Assembly: GCF_008704655.1 (NCBI RefSeq)
Contig: NZ_CP023688.1
Location: 124,001 to 188,000 of the forward strand
DNA: 64,000 nucleotides
From: Streptomyces rimosus
GTDB taxonomy: Bacteria; Actinomycetota; Actinomycetes; Streptomycetales; Streptomycetaceae
Direction of reading: 5' to 3'
Shown here: piece after piece, positions 19,562 to 27,810 of the stretch
Layout: each line of letters opens with the position of its first letter
How positions within the stretch are numbered: the stretch's first letter is position 1
The notes under the pieces: model-generated
What the model saw: the letters and a program-made list of their open reading frames with translations, nothing else
Database searches by the model: none
Told to the model about the DNA's origin: nothing
Translations under genes and position numbers: made by a program

Positions 19562-20524
19562 ATGCACGCAATATTCATCGACCAGCACGGCGGCCCCGAA
19601 GTCATGCGGTGGACCGCATTACCCGATCCGGCACCCGCAAAGGGCGAAGTTCTGGTGCGGCTCGCCGTCGCCGGCGTGAACTTCATGGACGTGGGAGCAC
19701 GGACGGCCGGCGGCCCCGGCTGGGCCGCGCCCACGGTTCTCGGGGCCGAGGGAATGGGATATGTGACCGCCCTCGGTGACGATGTGCAGGACTTCGCCGT
19801 AGGGGACCGCGTGGCCTGGTTCTACCACATCGGCAGTTATGCCGAATTGCTCGCCATTCCCGCGTCCTCGCTGGTCAAAGTTCCGGACGACGTGTCCGAC
19901 GAGACCGCGGCCGCGGTGATGGTGCAGGGCCTGACGGCCAATCACTTGACCACCGAGACGTATGCCGTCAGGCCGGGTGATATCGCTGTCGTGCATGCCG
20001 CGGCCGGCGGTGTCGGTCTGCTGCTGACGCAGATGATCAAAGCCCGTGGCGGGCGTGTGATCGGGCTGGTCTCACGGGAGGAGAAAGCCGCTTTGGCCCG
20101 GGAGGCCGGAGCGGATCACGTTCTCGTTTCCAGTGGGGGCGGATTCGAGGAAAAGGTCAGGGAATTGACGGGTGGCGAGGGCGCCCACGTGGTGTACGAC
20201 GGGGGCGGCGCCGCGACCTTCCGTTCCTCGCAGCTGGCCCTGCGCCCCCACGGCGTGCACGCCTACTACGGGCCGTTCATGGGCGTCCCGTCCCTCACCC
20301 CGACCGACCTGCCCAACAGCATCCTTCTGACGTACCCCGTGGTCCACCACCACGTGCCCACGCGCGATGCCCTGGTCCAGCGCAGCGGAGAGGTCTTCGG
20401 CATGATCCGCAAGGGGCAGGTGACGCCGCGCATCGGCGGTCGCTACGCCCTGTCGGACGCCGCACAGGCCCACACCGACCTCGAATCCCGCCGGACCACC
20501 GGAAAACTCCTGCTCGTGCCCTGA
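19562..20524 (+). CDS. NADPH:quinone oxidoreductase (zinc-free MDR family)
   Basis: A 320-aa medium-chain reductase with the quinone-oxidoreductase pattern: N-terminal GroES-like fold (FIDQHGGPEVMRW, GVNFMDVGAR), a VLGAEGMGYV segment, and a Rossmann NADPH motif AAAGGVGLLLTQ. The zinc-binding Cys cluster of alcohol dehydrogenases is absent. It probably reduces quinones or alpha,beta-unsaturated carbonyls in the cytoplasm. The ATG is preceded by GGAAAGGAACGTGTC. A TetR gene follows after 35 bp, and an operator overlaps the promoter, which suggests induction by quinone or electrophile stress. Confidence 0.9.
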   Translation: MHAIFIDQHGGPEVMRWTALPDPAPAKGEVLVRLAVAGVNFMDVGARTAGGPGWAAPTVLGAEGMGYVTALGDDVQDFAVGDRVAWFYHIGSYAELLAIPASSLVKVPDDVSDETAAAVMVQGLTANHLTTETYAVRPGDIAVVHAAAGGVGLLLTQMIKARGGRVIGLVSREEKAALAREAGADHVLVSSGGGFEEKVRELTGGEGAHVVYDGGGAATFRSSQLALRPHGVHAYYGPFMGVPSLTPTDLPNSILLTYPVVHHHVPTRDALVQRSGEVFGMIRKGQVTPRIGGRYALSDAAQAHTDLESRRTTGKLLLVP

Positions 20525-20559
20525 CCGGGCCGCCGATTCGAGAATTGGGTGAGCATCGC

Positions 20560-21159
20560 ATGACGTTGACGCGCAAGGGAACCGCCACCAGGCAGCGCAT
20601 CATCGAGGGCGCGGCAGCGGAGATCCGCGGGCAGGGCATTTTCTCCTTCACGCTGGACGCGGTCATGCAGCGCACCGCGACGAGCAAGAGCCAGCTTTTC
20701 CACTACTTCCCCGACGGAAAGGACGAGCTGCTCCTCGCCGTGGCGCGGCACGAGGCCGCCGGGGTGATCAGTGACCAGCAGCCGGAACTGGGAGCGCTGG
20801 ATTCCTGGTCCGCCTGGCAGAGCTGGCGCGACAAAGTGGTCGACCGTTATCGGAATCAGGGGCCCAACTGCCCGCTCAACGCGGTTATGGGGCAACTCAG
20901 ACCGACGACGGAAGGCGCCCAGGCCGTGGCGGCGGAACTGCTCGCCCAGTGGCAGGCGGAATTGGCCGCGGGCATCCGCAGTATGCAGAGCCAGGGCGAG
21001 ATCGACGCGGGCTTGGACGCCGAACGCAGCGCCCAAGCCCTCGTAGCCGGTATTCAGGGAGGAGTCCTGATCCGCATCACGACCGGCAGCCTTGAGCACC
21101 TGAAGGCTGCCCTGGACCAGGGAATCGAGTTCCTGCGGAATTCGGTGGCGAAGGCGTAG
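20560..21159 (+). CDS. TetR family regulator of the quinone oxidoreductase
   Basis: A 199-aa regulator. The helix-turn-helix lies at residues about 25-45 (FTLDAVMQRTATSKSQLFHYF), and the C-terminal domain has CPLNAVMGQL, a Cys-containing segment common in redox-responsive TetR members. The ATG at 20560 has GGGTGAG about 6 nt ahead; a TTG five codons upstream is less likely. It forms an operon with the oxidoreductase and probably binds the TGGAC-N6-GTCCA operator in the shared promoter. The conserved Cys suggests quinone or thiol sensing, which is inferred. Confidence 0.9.
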   Translation: MTLTRKGTATRQRIIEGAAAEIRGQGIFSFTLDAVMQRTATSKSQLFHYFPDGKDELLLAVARHEAAGVISDQQPELGALDSWSAWQSWRDKVVDRYRNQGPNCPLNAVMGQLRPTTEGAQAVAAELLAQWQAELAAGIRSMQSQGEIDAGLDAERSAQALVAGIQGGVLIRITTGSLEHLKAALDQGIEFLRNSVAKA

Positions 21160-21161
21160 CG

Positions 21162-21870
21162 TCACCGCGCCTTCAACGGGCCCACGGGTGTCACGGCGGA
21201 CACGCCGCACGGTGGGCACACCCGACAGATAGTGAGACGTTCCTGCCCGGTCAGGTCCCGGCCGACGGTACGGTAGATCGGGGCCGTGGCCTCGGCGGGC
21301 GTCGGCCGGACCAGCTGCCACAGATGTGCCTTGTTGTCGGTCTGTCCCACGGCCAGCGTGCTTCCGTCGGGACTGATGGCCATCGAGGTCACCCGCCACC
21401 TGCTGCCGGCCGGGCCGAGGCGATGTCCCACAGCCACACCGTACGGTCGTCGCCGCCGGTCGCGAGGGTGCGGCCGTCCGGGGTGAAGGCCAGGGCCGTA
21501 CGGCGCCGATGTGACCGGCCAGAACGGTCCGGGACCTACGGGTGGAGGTGTCCCACAGCCGGACCGTGCCGTCGGAGGCCAGGCTCCGTCCGTCCGGGCT
21601 GAAGGCCACCGCGTGCACCGCGCTCCGGTGCCCCGTCAGGGGCGGGCGCGGCCGTTCGGTGAGGGTGTCCCAGAGCCGTACCGCTTCGTCAAAGCCGCCG
21701 GAGGCCAGGGGGCGGCCGTCCGGGCTGAAGGCCACCGACATCACGCTTCCGGAAGATCCGCTGTCGGTGGCCCTGAGCCGGCCGCTTGCCGCTTCCCACA
21801 GCCGCGCGGCGCCGTCGTCGCCGCCGGTCGCCGACGTACGGCCGTCCGGGTGGGGATCGCGAGCCTGTCC
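21162..21870 (-). pseudogene. WD40-repeat protein remnant (frameshifted, truncated)
   Basis: Several WD40 repeats can be read on the minus strand in three successive frames: AFSPDGRPLASGGFDEAVRLWD, then [22 protein letters not shown], then AISPDGSTLAVG with KAHLWQ and a C-terminal tail rich in Cys. A one-base loss near 21495 and a second shift near 21435 break the frame, and the N-terminus with any kinase or TM part is missing. Streptomyces WD40 repeat proteins are often fused to kinases; here only the last propeller blades survive. It ends next to another decayed gene. Confidence 0.75.
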
Positions 21871-22221
21871 CTGGGAGCCGGTGCCGCCGTACCGGCGAAC
21901 GCCGCCAACTCCCGCGGCACCACAGCCCGTCCCTCGGCGGCAGACCACCGCGAAGCCCCACGACGCCGACCTGAAGGCCCGCATTCCCTGGCACTCTTCG
22001 GTACCCCGCTGTGCGCGGCGCGGGAAGCTGAACGCCTCTGGTTTCACGGACAAGCTGAAGGTCACGAGCAAGTGTCGCGGCAAGATCGGGTACAAATCGG
22101 GTACAAGGCGTACCTCAAGCGCGGCCGGGACTTCGTCTGCCACATGGTCAAGAAGAACAGGTCGCAGAACTTCACGTGGAACTGGCCCACCGCCATCGAC
22201 AAGATCAAGAGGTGCTACTGA
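21850..22221 (+). pseudogene. Decayed small secreted Cys-rich protein (11-bp tandem duplication)
   Basis: A reading frame ending YLKRGRDFVCHMVKKN and then KRCY joins an upstream segment (ARIPWHSSVPRCARRGKL, SKCRGKIGYK) if one copy of a perfect 11-bp tandem duplication, ATCGGGTACAA (22085-22106), is removed. The joined product has four cysteines and a basic charge, like small secreted proteins. A signal-like stretch (ASLSLGAGAAVPANA) lies upstream in a different frame, so at least one more shift may exist. I do not know the family. Confidence 0.6.
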
Positions 22222-22637
22222 TCCGGTGACCCGGTCGTGAACCCCCGTACCGCCTCACCGGTCGCACGGAACGGCCCGGCCCCGACCGGGTCCGGACTTC
22301 CGTGCGGTCGGCGGGAGTTCGCGCACCGACTCCTTCAGGGCCTGGGCCGTGGTTCGGATAGCAGGCCCCGAGCGATGGTACGGATGGCGTGCCGTATCTT
22401 CGCCGCGCACGCCGCGGAATTCGGCCATCCGGTCCGCCATTCCGGGCCAGACTGGCCGAATACGCCCGCGATTTCCGGACTGTTGCGCCCAAAGGGGGTT
22501 GTGAGGCGAACGTGGTCCATGGCACTCATGTTCCTGAGAGCGCTCTCAGAATCGTCGTACCCCAAGTCCGCGCCCGGCGTTGCCGGGCGCGCGCCGACAC
22601 CGGTACACCCCCGGACGCACTCGGACGGAGAGAAACC
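22222..22637. other. Intergenic region with a LacI-type palindrome
   Basis: About 415 bp without a convincing gene on either strand. It contains the perfect palindrome annotated separately and presumably the promoter of the secreted protein downstream. Confidence 0.6.
22534..22549. promoter_or_regulatory. 16-bp perfect palindrome, LacI-type operator
   Basis: CTGAGAGCGCTCTCAG is a perfect dyad. It differs at only a few bases from the CebR-type operator TGGGAGCGCTCCCA of Streptomyces cellulose/cellobiose control. It lies 88 bp upstream of the secreted double-psi barrel gene. Confidence 0.6.
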
Positions 22638-23054
22638 ATGCGTACTTCCCGCCCCTGGAGAACGCTGGTCTGCGGCGTGATCGCCGCCACCGGCATCGCC
22701 CTCGGTACGGGTACGGCCCAGGCCGTGCCCATCGGTCAGACCATGAACGGCAAGATGACCTACTACAACGACCGGGGCTACGGCGCCTGTGGCACGCCCA
22801 TCGACGCCACCTCGCAGGACCTGGTCGCCGTCTCCGCGGCCTGGTGGACCTCGCCCAACCCGAACAACGACCCGCTCTGCTCGGGCGTGAAGGTACAGGT
22901 CACGTACAACGGCAGGACCATCACCGTGCCGGTCAGGGACAAGTGTCCCTCCTGTGCCTCGACCCACATAGACCTCAGCCAGGCGGCCTTCCGCAAGCTG
23001 GTGCCCGCGGGCACCGACATGGTTCCGCAGGTCACCTGGAAGTTCGTCCGCTGA
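22638..23054 (+). CDS. Secreted double-psi beta-barrel protein (RlpA/expansin-like; papain-inhibitor-like)
   Basis: A 138-aa precursor with a Sec signal (LVCGVIAATGIALGTGTAQA). The mature domain (GKMTYYNDRGYGACGTP, VTVPVRDKCPSC-like segment, THIDLSQAAFRKL) is a double-psi beta-barrel as in expansins and RlpA. It strongly resembles the small Streptomyces papain inhibitor family, with four Cys in two likely disulfides. An expansin-like wall or plant-polymer role is the alternative. The ATG follows GGACGGAGAG. A LacI-type palindrome upstream suggests carbohydrate control, and a hairpin terminator follows the stop. Confidence 0.85.
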   Translation: MRTSRPWRTLVCGVIAATGIALGTGTAQAVPIGQTMNGKMTYYNDRGYGACGTPIDATSQDLVAVSAAWWTSPNPNNDPLCSGVKVQVTYNGRTITVPVRDKCPSCASTHIDLSQAAFRKLVPAGTDMVPQVTWKFVR

Positions 23055-23093
23055 CCCGGCTTCCGGTCCTCCGGCTCCGCTGAACGGCACGCT

Positions 23094-23127
23094 CCGGGCA
23101 GCCGCCGATGACGCGGCGACTGCCCGG
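23094..23127 (+). terminator. Hairpin terminator after the secreted barrel gene
   Basis: CCGGGCAG pairs with CTGCCCGG, and an inner CGCCG pairs with CGGCG. It lies 40 bp after the stop codon. No T-run, as is usual in Streptomyces. Confidence 0.6.
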
Positions 23128-23162
23128 GCGTCCGGCCGCGATGCCCCCGCCCGGCCCCGTAC

Positions 23163-23199
23163 GCAAGCAACTTGCAACGCTTGCGCTAGTGTTGCGCAG
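23163..23199 (+). promoter_or_regulatory. malR promoter with TTGC repeats; probable leaderless start
   Basis: GCAAGC (23163) and GCTTGC (23179) form an inverted repeat, and TTGCAA, TTGCGC, TTGCGC follow at 23172, 23181 and 23192. A -10-like TAGTGT (23187-23192) ends 7 nt before the malR ATG, and no Shine-Dalgarno is present, which suggests a leaderless mRNA. The TTGC repeats are likely MalR sites for autoregulation. Confidence 0.55.
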
Positions 23200-24210
23200 A
23201 TGACGCGACGACTTGCGCAGGTGGCGAAGAAGGTGGGCGTCTCCGAGGCGACCGTCAGCCGGGTACTGAACGGCAAACCCGGAGTCTCGGAAAGCACCCG
23301 GCAGGCGGTGCTCACGGCCCTGGACGTACTCGGTTACGAGCGGCCCACCCAACTGCGCGGGGAGCGCGGCAAACTCATCGGCCTGGTGCTGCCCGAACTG
23401 TCGAACCCGATCTTCCCCGCCTTCGCCGAGGTCGTCGGCGGCGCACTCGCCCAGCGCGGACTGACGCCCGTGCTCTGCACCCAGACGCCGGGCGGCATCC
23501 AGGAGACCGACTACGTGGATCTCCTGCTCCAGCAGCAGGTCTCCGGCGTGGTGTTCGCGGGCGGGCTGTACGCCCAGGCGGACGCGCCGCACGACCACTA
23601 CCGGCTGCTGCACGACCGCAACCTGCCGGTGGTCCTGGTCAACGCGCCGATTCCGGGGCTCGACTTCCCCTGCGTCTCCACCGACGACGCGGTCGCGGTG
23701 GAGCAGGCATGGCGCCACCTCGCCTCGCTCGGACACGAACGGATCGGCCTGGCCCTCGGCCCGTCCGACCACGTGCCCTCGCGGCGCAAGCTGGCCGCCG
23801 GTCAGGCCGTGGCGCGGTCCGCGGGCGCCGAGCTGCCCGAGGAACGCCTGGTGCGCGGGATGTACTCGATGGAGGGCGGTCACGCGGCGGCCTCCCGGCT
23901 GCTGGACGCCGGAGTGACCGGCGTCATCTGCGCCAGCGACATCATCGCGCTGGGCGCGGTGCGCGCCGCACGCCGGCGCGGGCTGCGGGTTCCGCAGGAC
24001 GTGTCGGTGGTGGGGTACGACGACTCGCCGCTGATGACCGTCACGGAACCGCCGCTGTCGACCGTACGGCAGCCGATCGACGCGCTGGGCCGCGCCGCGG
24101 TACAGCTGCTGACGGCGCAGATCGACGGCAGGGAGGTGGTCCGCGACGAGATCCTCTTCGAGCCGGAACTGGTCGTACGGGGGTCGACGGGGCCGGTTCG
24201 GGCGGGGTGA
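23200..24210 (+). CDS. malR: LacI family repressor of maltose/maltodextrin uptake
   Basis: A 336-aa regulator. The first 25 residues (LAQVAKKVGVSEATVSRVLN) are the LacI helix-turn-helix, followed by the hinge helix and a periplasmic-binding-like sensor (IGLVLPELSNPIFPAFAE, SVVGYDDSPLMT). Sequence and position before malEFG match Streptomyces MalR, which represses maltose uptake genes and is released by maltodextrin-derived signals under glucose control. It is in the same orientation as malE, 323 bp upstream, so each probably has its own promoter. The ATG lacks a ribosome binding site and probably starts a leaderless message. Confidence 0.93.
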   Translation: MTRRLAQVAKKVGVSEATVSRVLNGKPGVSESTRQAVLTALDVLGYERPTQLRGERGKLIGLVLPELSNPIFPAFAEVVGGALAQRGLTPVLCTQTPGGIQETDYVDLLLQQQVSGVVFAGGLYAQADAPHDHYRLLHDRNLPVVLVNAPIPGLDFPCVSTDDAVAVEQAWRHLASLGHERIGLALGPSDHVPSRRKLAAGQAVARSAGAELPEERLVRGMYSMEGGHAAASRLLDAGVTGVICASDIIALGAVRAARRRGLRVPQDVSVVGYDDSPLMTVTEPPLSTVRQPIDALGRAAVQLLTAQIDGREVVRDEILFEPELVVRGSTGPVRAG

Positions 24211-24533
24211 AGCGGCGCGCTGTCGTGGATGCGGGGCCTGGGGCGCGGGGCTGACGGGTGCGGTCGTCGCCACCGCACGGTCGCGTGGGCTCGGGCCGTA
24301 CGGACGCGCGGGCTCACCACTCTGTACGGACGCGCAGGCTCGCCCCGTACACCGCGCCAACAAGCACGCCCAGCCGGGCAGTTCACCATGCCCTCCGGGA
24401 AGCCACCGACACCCCGCTCCACCTCTGTCAATTTTTTGCAGACATCGCGCGAGATATTGCGCTCCCCTGACCCCGGTGCTTGAGTGTGCGCCGTCACTCC
24501 GTACGCCTCGCTCACGCCCGGAGGGGTCCACCG
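24211..24533. other. malR-malE intergenic region
   Basis: No gene seen. An 18-bp imperfect direct repeat (copies from 24298 and 24324, beginning GTACGGACGCGC) has a 26-bp period. Closer to malE, TTGCAG (24436) and TTGCGC (24457) resemble the TTGC elements before malR, so this is the likely MalR operator and malE promoter. Confidence 0.5.
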
Positions 24534-25901
24534 ATGTCATCCACGAGAAGCCGTTCCGTCGCGCTCGCCTCCGCCGCCGTCGTGTCCCTGGCCGCGCTCT
24601 CCGCCTGCGGCACCAGCAGCGACGGCGCCGGGAGCGCGCCGGGCGGCAAGGTGACGCTCTCCGTCAACGGGCAGCCGCCCACTACCCAGGCGTTCGAGCG
24701 GCGGCTCTTCGACCGGCACGTGGAGCAGTTCGAGAAGGCCCACCCGGACATCGACATCGTCCCCCACGAGGGCTTCATGGACCCGAAGACGTTCAACGCC
24801 AAGCTGGCCGGCGGCCAGTTGGAGGACGTCTTTTACGTCTACTTCACCGACACGCGCGGCCTGATCGGGCGGAACCAGGCGGCCGACATCACCGATCACC
24901 TCAAGGGCATGCCGCACCGCGGCGATGTGCAGGACGCGCTGATGAAGGTGTTCCAGGACGCGAAGGGCCGCCAGTACGGTCTGCCGACCGCCAACTATTC
25001 GATGGGCCTGCTCTACAACCGCACACTGTTCAAGAAGGCCGGGCTGGATCCCGACAAGCCGCCGCGGACCTGGGCGGAGGTCCGCGCCGCGGCGAAGAGG
25101 ATCGCGGTGCTCGGTGACAGCACCGTCGGCTACGCCGACTACTCCAAGAACAACCAGGGCGGCTGGCACTTCACCGCCGAGCTGTACTCGCGCGGCGGCC
25201 GGATCGCCACCGAGCGGGACGGGAAGTGGAAGGCCGCGTTCAACTCGGCGGCGGGCAAGGCCACCCTGCGGGATCTGCACGCCATGCGCTGGCAGGACGG
25301 CTCGATGGGCAGCAAGCAGCTGCTCCAGGCCGAGGATGTGCAGCGGATGATGGGCAGCGGAAAGCTCGGGATGTACGTCTCGGCCGCCGACAACATCACC
25401 GTCATCGCCAAGCAGTTCGGCGGCGCCTACCGTGACTACGGTCTCGCGCCGGTCCCCGACGCCAGGTCGACCCTGATCGGCGGCGAAGGTTACATGTTCA
25501 ACCCCAAGGCGTCTCCCGAGAAGATCAGGGCCGGCATCAAGTGGCTCCAGTGGAAGTACCTCAACCCGGACCTCGTCGAGCAGAACATCCGGGACAACAT
25601 CGACTCCAAACTCCCCGTCGGGCTGCCCATGCCGCCCACGCCCGACATCTGGAAGGGCGCCGTCCGTGAACGCGTCGAGCAGGCCAAGCGGAAGTACGCC
25701 AACGTCCCCGTCGCCAATTACCAGCCCTTCATGGACGCGGCACCCCGCGTCCCCGGCGTGGTCGAGCCCCCGGAGGCACAGCAGGTCTACGCGGTGCTCG
25801 ACACCGTGATGCAGGCGGTGCTCACCAGGAAGGACGCCGATATCGACACGCTTCTCACCGCCGCCGAGAAGAAGGTCGACCAGATCTACAGCGCGCTGTG
25901 A
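24534..25901 (+). CDS. malE: Maltose/maltodextrin ABC transporter substrate-binding lipoprotein
   Basis: A 455-aa extracellular solute-binding protein. The signal peptide ends in the lipobox LSAC (Cys25), so it is anchored on the outer face of the membrane. The body has the family-1 binding-protein pattern (FEKAHPDIDIVP, YGLPTANYSMGLLYNRTLFK, IGGEGYMFNPKASPEK). The ATG at 24534 follows GGAGGGG. The gene overlaps malF by 1 nt. It delivers maltose or maltodextrins to MalFG; the ATPase (usually MsiK) is not encoded here, as is normal in Streptomyces. Confidence 0.93.
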   Translation: MSSTRSRSVALASAAVVSLAALSACGTSSDGAGSAPGGKVTLSVNGQPPTTQAFERRLFDRHVEQFEKAHPDIDIVPHEGFMDPKTFNAKLAGGQLEDVFYVYFTDTRGLIGRNQAADITDHLKGMPHRGDVQDALMKVFQDAKGRQYGLPTANYSMGLLYNRTLFKKAGLDPDKPPRTWAEVRAAAKRIAVLGDSTVGYADYSKNNQGGWHFTAELYSRGGRIATERDGKWKAAFNSAAGKATLRDLHAMRWQDGSMGSKQLLQAEDVQRMMGSGKLGMYVSAADNITVIAKQFGGAYRDYGLAPVPDARSTLIGGEGYMFNPKASPEKIRAGIKWLQWKYLNPDLVEQNIRDNIDSKLPVGLPMPPTPDIWKGAVRERVEQAKRKYANVPVANYQPFMDAAPRVPGVVEPPEAQQVYAVLDTVMQAVLTRKDADIDTLLTAAEKKVDQIYSAL

Positions 25902-26848
25902 TGGCCACCGCTCCCCTGCTGGAGAAGCCGGTGTCGCCCCCGGTCACCGCCGAGCGTGAGCGGCGCGCCGCCCGCCTCCGCCGTTCCGTCCGCGAGCATC
26001 TGACCGCGTACGGCTTCCTGTGCGCCGCCGTGGTGCTCTTCGCGCTGTTCTCGTGGTGGCCGATCATCCGCAATGTGCTGCTGAGCTTCCAGCACGTCAA
26101 CTTCGCCACCGGCAGCACCTGGGCGGGAACCGCCAACTTCGAGAAGCTCTTCGACGACCCGCTGCTGGCCACGGCCTGGCGCAACACCGCGCTGTTCACC
26201 GCATACGCGCTGGTCCTGGGCTTCTTCGTACCGTTCTTGACCGCGGTGCTGCTCAACGAGTTCCGGCACGCCCGCGCGTACTTCCGTGTCCTGGTCTACC
26301 TTCCCGTGATGCTGCCGCCGGTCGTCGTGGCGCTGCTGTGGAAGTGGTTCTACGACCCGGGCCCCGGGCTGTTCAACGAGGTGCTGCGCACCCTCCACCT
26401 GCCGGCTTCCGACTGGCTGGATTCCTCCTCGACCTCACTGTTATCCCTGGTGATCGTCTCCACCTGGGCCAACATGGGCACCGCCACACTGATCTACCTG
26501 GCCGCGCTCCAGACCATCCCCGGCGAGCTGTACGAGGCGGCGGAGCTGGACGGCGCGAACCTGTGGCAGCGGCTGCGCCACGTCACGATCCCGCAGACCC
26601 GGTTCGTCCTGCTGGTCCTCCTGCTCCTCCAGATCGTCGCGACGATGCAGGTGTTCACCGAGCCGTACGTGATGACCGGCGGCGGGCCCGAGGACTCCAC
26701 GGTCACGGTGATGTTCCTCATCTACCGCTACGCCTTCGTCTACAACGACTTCGGCACCGCGAGCGCGCTCAGCCTGCTGCTGCTCCTCGTCCTCGCCGCC
26801 TTCTCCGCCCTCTACCTGCGTGTCACGCGCGGCGCCAAGGAGGACTGA
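25901..26848 (+). CDS. malF: Maltose/maltodextrin ABC transporter permease MalF
   Basis: A 315-aa permease with six predicted membrane helices. It carries the EAA motif with the G in EAAELDGANLWQRLRHVT, which contacts the ATPase. The N-terminal 30 residues are cytoplasmic and charged. The start is the ATG overlapping the malE stop (TGATG); a GTG one codon earlier is possible. It forms a heterodimer with MalG in the membrane and depends on a shared ATPase encoded elsewhere. Confidence 0.93.
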   Translation: MATAPLLEKPVSPPVTAERERRAARLRRSVREHLTAYGFLCAAVVLFALFSWWPIIRNVLLSFQHVNFATGSTWAGTANFEKLFDDPLLATAWRNTALFTAYALVLGFFVPFLTAVLLNEFRHARAYFRVLVYLPVMLPPVVVALLWKWFYDPGPGLFNEVLRTLHLPASDWLDSSSTSLLSLVIVSTWANMGTATLIYLAALQTIPGELYEAAELDGANLWQRLRHVTIPQTRFVLLVLLLLQIVATMQVFTEPYVMTGGGPEDSTVTVMFLIYRYAFVYNDFGTASALSLLLLLVLAAFSALYLRVTRGAKED

Positions 26849-27729
26849 TGGCCGCCTCGGCCCGTACGCTGATCCGCCCGGCCGTACTGCGCACCCGCAA
26901 GGGAAAGCTGGTCTACTGGTCGGTGCTGGCCGTGGCGCTGGCGCTGTTCACCGCCGCCTTTCTCGTACCGCTGTACTGGGCCGCGACGGGCGCGATGAAA
27001 TCCTCGGCCGAACTGGCGCAGAGCCCGCCCACGTACGTCCCCGCGCACTGGCACCCGGAGAACTACGCCCGCGCCTGGCGCGAGATGGATCTGACCCGCT
27101 ACTTCCTCAACACGGTGCTGCTGGCAGGCGGCGCCTGGCTGATCCAGCTCGCGGTGCAGGTACCGGCCGCGTACGCGCTGTCCAAGCTGCGGCCCCGGTT
27201 CGGGAACGTGGTGCTGGGACTGATGCTGGTCACCCTGATGATGCCCGCCACCGCGCTGCTGGTGCCCGCCTACCTCACGGTCGTCGACGTGCCGCTGGTC
27301 AACCGCAATCTCATCAACAGCCCGAGCGCGGTCTGGCTGCCCGCCGCCGCCAACGCCTTCAACATCTACCTTCTGAAGAACTTCTTCGACCGCGTCCCCG
27401 ACGAGCTGCTGGACGCCGCCCGGATCGACGGCGCCGGCCCGCTCGGCACGATGTGGCGGATCGTGCTGCCGCTGTCCCGGCCGATCCTCGCCGTGGTGTC
27501 GATCCTGTCGGTCGTCGCCGCGTGGAAGGACTTCCTCTGGCCGCTGCTGGTCCTGCCGGACCCGGCGAAGCAGCCGCTGAGCGTGTTCCTCCAGCGCGTC
27601 GCCCAGGACACCCCGCTCAACAGCCTGGTCGCGGGCCTGGTCATGGCATCGCTGCCGCTGATTGCGCTGTTCCTGGTCTTCCAGCGACAGATCATCGCCG
27701 GTCTCGGCGCGGGGTGCCTCAAGGGCTGA
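26848..27729 (+). CDS. malG: Maltose/maltodextrin ABC transporter permease MalG
   Basis: A 293-aa permease with six predicted helices and the EAA-loop variant LLDAARIDGAGPLGTMWRIVLP. The ATG overlaps the malF stop by 1 nt (TGATG), with AAGGAGG just ahead, so translation is coupled. An alanine-rich reading frame runs through malF on the same strand into this gene, but the real N-terminus is MAASARTLIRPA. It completes the MalEFG importer. Confidence 0.93.
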   Translation: MAASARTLIRPAVLRTRKGKLVYWSVLAVALALFTAAFLVPLYWAATGAMKSSAELAQSPPTYVPAHWHPENYARAWREMDLTRYFLNTVLLAGGAWLIQLAVQVPAAYALSKLRPRFGNVVLGLMLVTLMMPATALLVPAYLTVVDVPLVNRNLINSPSAVWLPAAANAFNIYLLKNFFDRVPDELLDAARIDGAGPLGTMWRIVLPLSRPILAVVSILSVVAAWKDFLWPLLVLPDPAKQPLSVFLQRVAQDTPLNSLVAGLVMASLPLIALFLVFQRQIIAGLGAGCLKG

Positions 27730-27810
27730 CGCGGGTCTCGGCGCGGGCGGCGCCTGCCCCGCCTGCCCCCCTCACATACGTACCTACGCCACGCACGAAA
27801 GGACCTGTCC

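Noticed and set aside
20443..22143. A single 566-aa minus-strand protein covering the TetR gene and the WD40 region.
   Set aside because: Only the part beyond the TetR gene is WD40-like, and the repeats continue in two other frames, so it is a pseudogene rather than one protein.
24298..24341. Short direct repeats between malR and malE considered as a CRISPR-like array.
   Set aside because: Only two imperfect copies with an 8-bp gap; no array structure and no cas genes.
26020..26847. An extended N-terminus for MalG reading through malF in another frame.
   Set aside because: Arg/Pro-rich and not permease-like; MalG proper begins at the ATG overlapping the malF stop.
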